Under the pieces are notes generated by a model, which made no database searches, was not told the origin of the DNA, and saw nothing but the letters and a program-made list of their open reading frames with translations. A stretch of 14,507 bases of DNA, taken from positions 1 to 14,507 of the forward strand of contig CABUZK010000046.1 in the NCBI GenBank assembly GCA_902496115.1, in the 5' to 3' direction. Every line of letters begins with the position of its first letter. The stretch's first letter is position 1. The translations under genes and the position numbers were made by a program. The DNA is from an uncultured Collinsella sp. (GTDB taxonomy: Bacteria; Actinomycetota; Coriobacteriia; Coriobacteriales; Coriobacteriaceae). Shown here one piece after another: positions 12,879-14,507 of the stretch.

Positions 12879-13571
12879 TTACACGGCGCATTCCTCGCTT
12901 GAGGCATCGAGCCGCACCTTAACGGCATCGGCGGCGATGTGATACGAAAAGCCCTTACCCATCAAAAACCTGACGAGCTTTTCGAATGCACGTACTTCGG
13001 GAACGCGACGTTTAGCGAGCAAGGCCGACGCACGAGCCAAGTCGTCATCCACGGCAAAATAATCCTCTGGATACCCGGGGATATCGTCAAGTACGACATG
13101 ACGGCGCTTGAGTTCAGCCTCGATCTTACGCTGTCCCCAGCCGCGACGCTTACGCTCTTCAATAAAGTACGAACAAAAGCGGTTCTCATCCAAAAAACGA
13201 TACTCGGTCGCTCGAGCAACGGCAAAATCGATCGCAGGCTGTCGAAAGCCATAGCGCGCCAACTTATCGCGCACCTCGCCCGTGGCATGATCGCGGCGCG
13301 AAAGCATCTCGGTCACCATAGTGAGCGCACATTTACGTTCGATAAGCTGCACAGCCTCGCGAAAGTCATCCCAATCACAGGGAAGGTCGGGGCGGTTCTT
13401 AACGTACAGGCGCGCCACGCGCACGGGAATCCAAATGGAACGTTCAAATCCGCCCTCGAGATCGCAATCGATATGCGCGCAGGGCTTTTTAGACGCATAA
13501 CCGCTCGAGAACGAGGAGGCCGCCTTCTTATCAGGAAAGACGACCGTGGCCTCGGTCACCGTATACGACAT
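12879..13571 (-). CDS. recX: Regulatory protein RecX
   Basis: RecX binds RecA filaments and limits their growth, tuning recombination and SOS induction. The 230-residue protein carries tandem three-helix RecX repeats: ALTMVTEMLSRRDHATGEV (82-100) with LARYGF, then FLDENRFCSYFIEERKRRG (126-144) with IEAELKRR, and a third, degenerate repeat near 176-220. About 75 poorly conserved residues precede the repeats, as in other actinobacterial RecX proteins. The ATG at 13569-13571 lies 11 bases after the recA stop with only a weak ribosome binding site, so coupling to recA is likely. The recA-recX order is conserved across bacteria and supports the call. Confidence 0.9.
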   Translation of the reverse strand: MSYTVTEATVVFPDKKAASSFSSGYASKKPCAHIDCDLEGGFERSIWIPVRVARLYVKNRPDLPCDWDDFREAVQLIERKCALTMVTEMLSRRDHATGEVRDKLARYGFRQPAIDFAVARATEYRFLDENRFCSYFIEERKRRGWGQRKIEAELKRRHVVLDDIPGYPEDYFAVDDDLARASALLAKRRVPEVRAFEKLVRFLMGKGFSYHIAADAVKVRLDASSEECAV

Positions 13572-13582
13572 GTCGGCATCCG

Positions 13583-14507
13583 CTACTCGTCGTCATCGTC
13601 GAGCATCGCGGAGCCATCGATGGCGTACAGTTCATCAAACTCCTCGGGGGCAGGCTGGTCGGTCAACTCAACCTCGGAGGGGGCATCATCGTCATACTCA
13701 AGGCCGCAGGCAAGGCGAACTTTGTGCTCGATCTCGTCGGCGCAATCGGGGTGCTCGCGTAGGAACGTCTTGGCGGCCTCGCGACCGTTACCGAGCTTGT
13801 CCTCGCCATAGGCAAACCAGGACCCCATCTTTTTGCAGATGCCGCACTCAACAGCCATATCCAAAATCGAGCCCTCTTTGGAGATGCCGGTGCCATACAT
13901 GATGTCAAACTCGGCCGAACGGAACGGAGCCGCCACCTTGTTCTTAACGACCTTGGCACGCACGCGATTGCCGATAACCTCGTCCTTGAGCTTGATGGTA
14001 TCGATTTTGCGAATATCGATTCGCACAGAAGAGAAGAACTTGAGCGCGCGGCCGCCCGTGGTGGTCTCGGGGTTACCGAACATGACGCCGATCTTCTCGC
14101 GCAGTTGGTTAATGAAGATGCAGGTCGTGTTGGACTTGGCAAGCGAACCGGCGAGCTTACGGAGTGCCTGGCTCATCAAACGAGCCTGCAGGCCCACCGT
14201 CGTGTCACCGATCTCGCCCTCGATCTCGGCACGTGGAGTCAAGGCGGCAACAGAGTCGACGACGATGGCGTCGATGGCACCGGAGCGCACAAGCATATCG
14301 ACGATCTCGAGCGCCTGCTCGCCCGTATCGGGCTGGGAAATGAGGACCTCATCGATATCAACACCGATGCGCGCGGCATAGGTGGGATCAAGCGCGTGCT
14401 CGGCATCGATAAATGCCACGACGCCGCCCATGGCCTGTGCTTCTGCAAGGATCTCGAGCGAAAGCGTCGTCTTACCGGAAGACTCGGGGCCATAAATCTC
14501 GACGATA
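13583..14507 (-). CDS. recA: Recombinase RecA (5' end outside window)
   Basis: RecA forms filaments on single-stranded DNA, drives strand exchange and activates LexA self-cleavage. The window holds the last 307 residues; about 60 N-terminal residues lie beyond base 14507. The first visible part is IVEIYGPESSGKTTLSLEIL, with the Walker A motif GPESSGKT. FIDAEHALDP, VVDSVAALTPRAEIEGEIGD (Walker B and L1), the FINQLREKIGVMFGNPETTTGG block (L2) and FFSSVRIDIRK follow. The C-terminus is acidic (ending MLDDDDE), as in many RecA proteins, where the acidic tail moderates activity. recX follows after 11 bases. The promoter and any SOS box of recA lie outside the window. Confidence 0.97.
   Translation of the reverse strand, partial: IVEIYGPESSGKTTLSLEILAEAQAMGGVVAFIDAEHALDPTYAARIGVDIDEVLISQPDTGEQALEIVDMLVRSGAIDAIVVDSVAALTPRAEIEGEIGDTTVGLQARLMSQALRKLAGSLAKSNTTCIFINQLREKIGVMFGNPETTTGGRALKFFSSVRIDIRKIDTIKLKDEVIGNRVRAKVVKNKVAAPFRSAEFDIMYGTGISKEGSILDMAVECGICKKMGSWFAYGEDKLGNGREAAKTFLREHPDCADEIEHKVRLACGLEYDDDAPSEVELTDQPAPEEFDELYAIDGSAMLDDDDE

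Overview
The window is chromosomal core DNA from a high-GC Gram-positive bacterium. It is most likely an actinobacterium of the class Coriobacteriia (Collinsella-like). This placement is inference from gene content: the lexA / LysM-membrane-protein / nrdR cluster is the arrangement known in mycobacteria, while recA-recX, rny, spoVS and miaB-miaA-hflX together resemble Firmicutes and deep actinobacterial layouts. No tRNA, rRNA, CRISPR array, transposase or phage gene was seen.

Left part (1-3040). The start of an unrecognised gene and then trxB (thioredoxin reductase) lie on the minus strand. An MGDG-synthase-type glycosyltransferase runs divergently on the plus strand. It meets dut tail to tail across a 394-base gene-free interval filled by three long hairpins. 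Two of these are copies of one element with a nearly constant loop and completely different arms. Each copy sits 13-16 bases after the stop codon of its neighbouring gene, in the same orientation relative to that gene.

Middle part (3040-5944) is an SOS module. A LysM membrane protein (likely SOS cell-division inhibitor), nrdR (repressor of ribonucleotide reductase genes) and dut (dUTPase) run leftward. lexA and an acyltransferase-like membrane protein run rightward, coupled by a TAATG junction. The shared intergenic region holds three LexA boxes spaced exactly 28 bp apart, one of them inside the predicted LysM-gene promoter. A perfect 11-bp inverted repeat would pair the nrdR start codon into a hairpin.

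Right part (5929-14507) is a long leftward series: recA (5' end outside the window), recX, rny (RNase Y), a MutL-like GHKL ATPase of unknown role, spoVS, miaB, miaA and hflX. Several junctions overlap or nearly touch (TAATG at miaB/miaA and miaA/hflX, 1 base at rny/GHKL), indicating translational coupling. rny has its own predicted promoter and a leader of about 160 bases with candidate regulatory hairpins. By function the region joins recombination and SOS control (recA, recX, lexA), nucleotide-pool control (nrdR, dut), RNA decay (rny) and modification of tRNA A37 (miaA, miaB).
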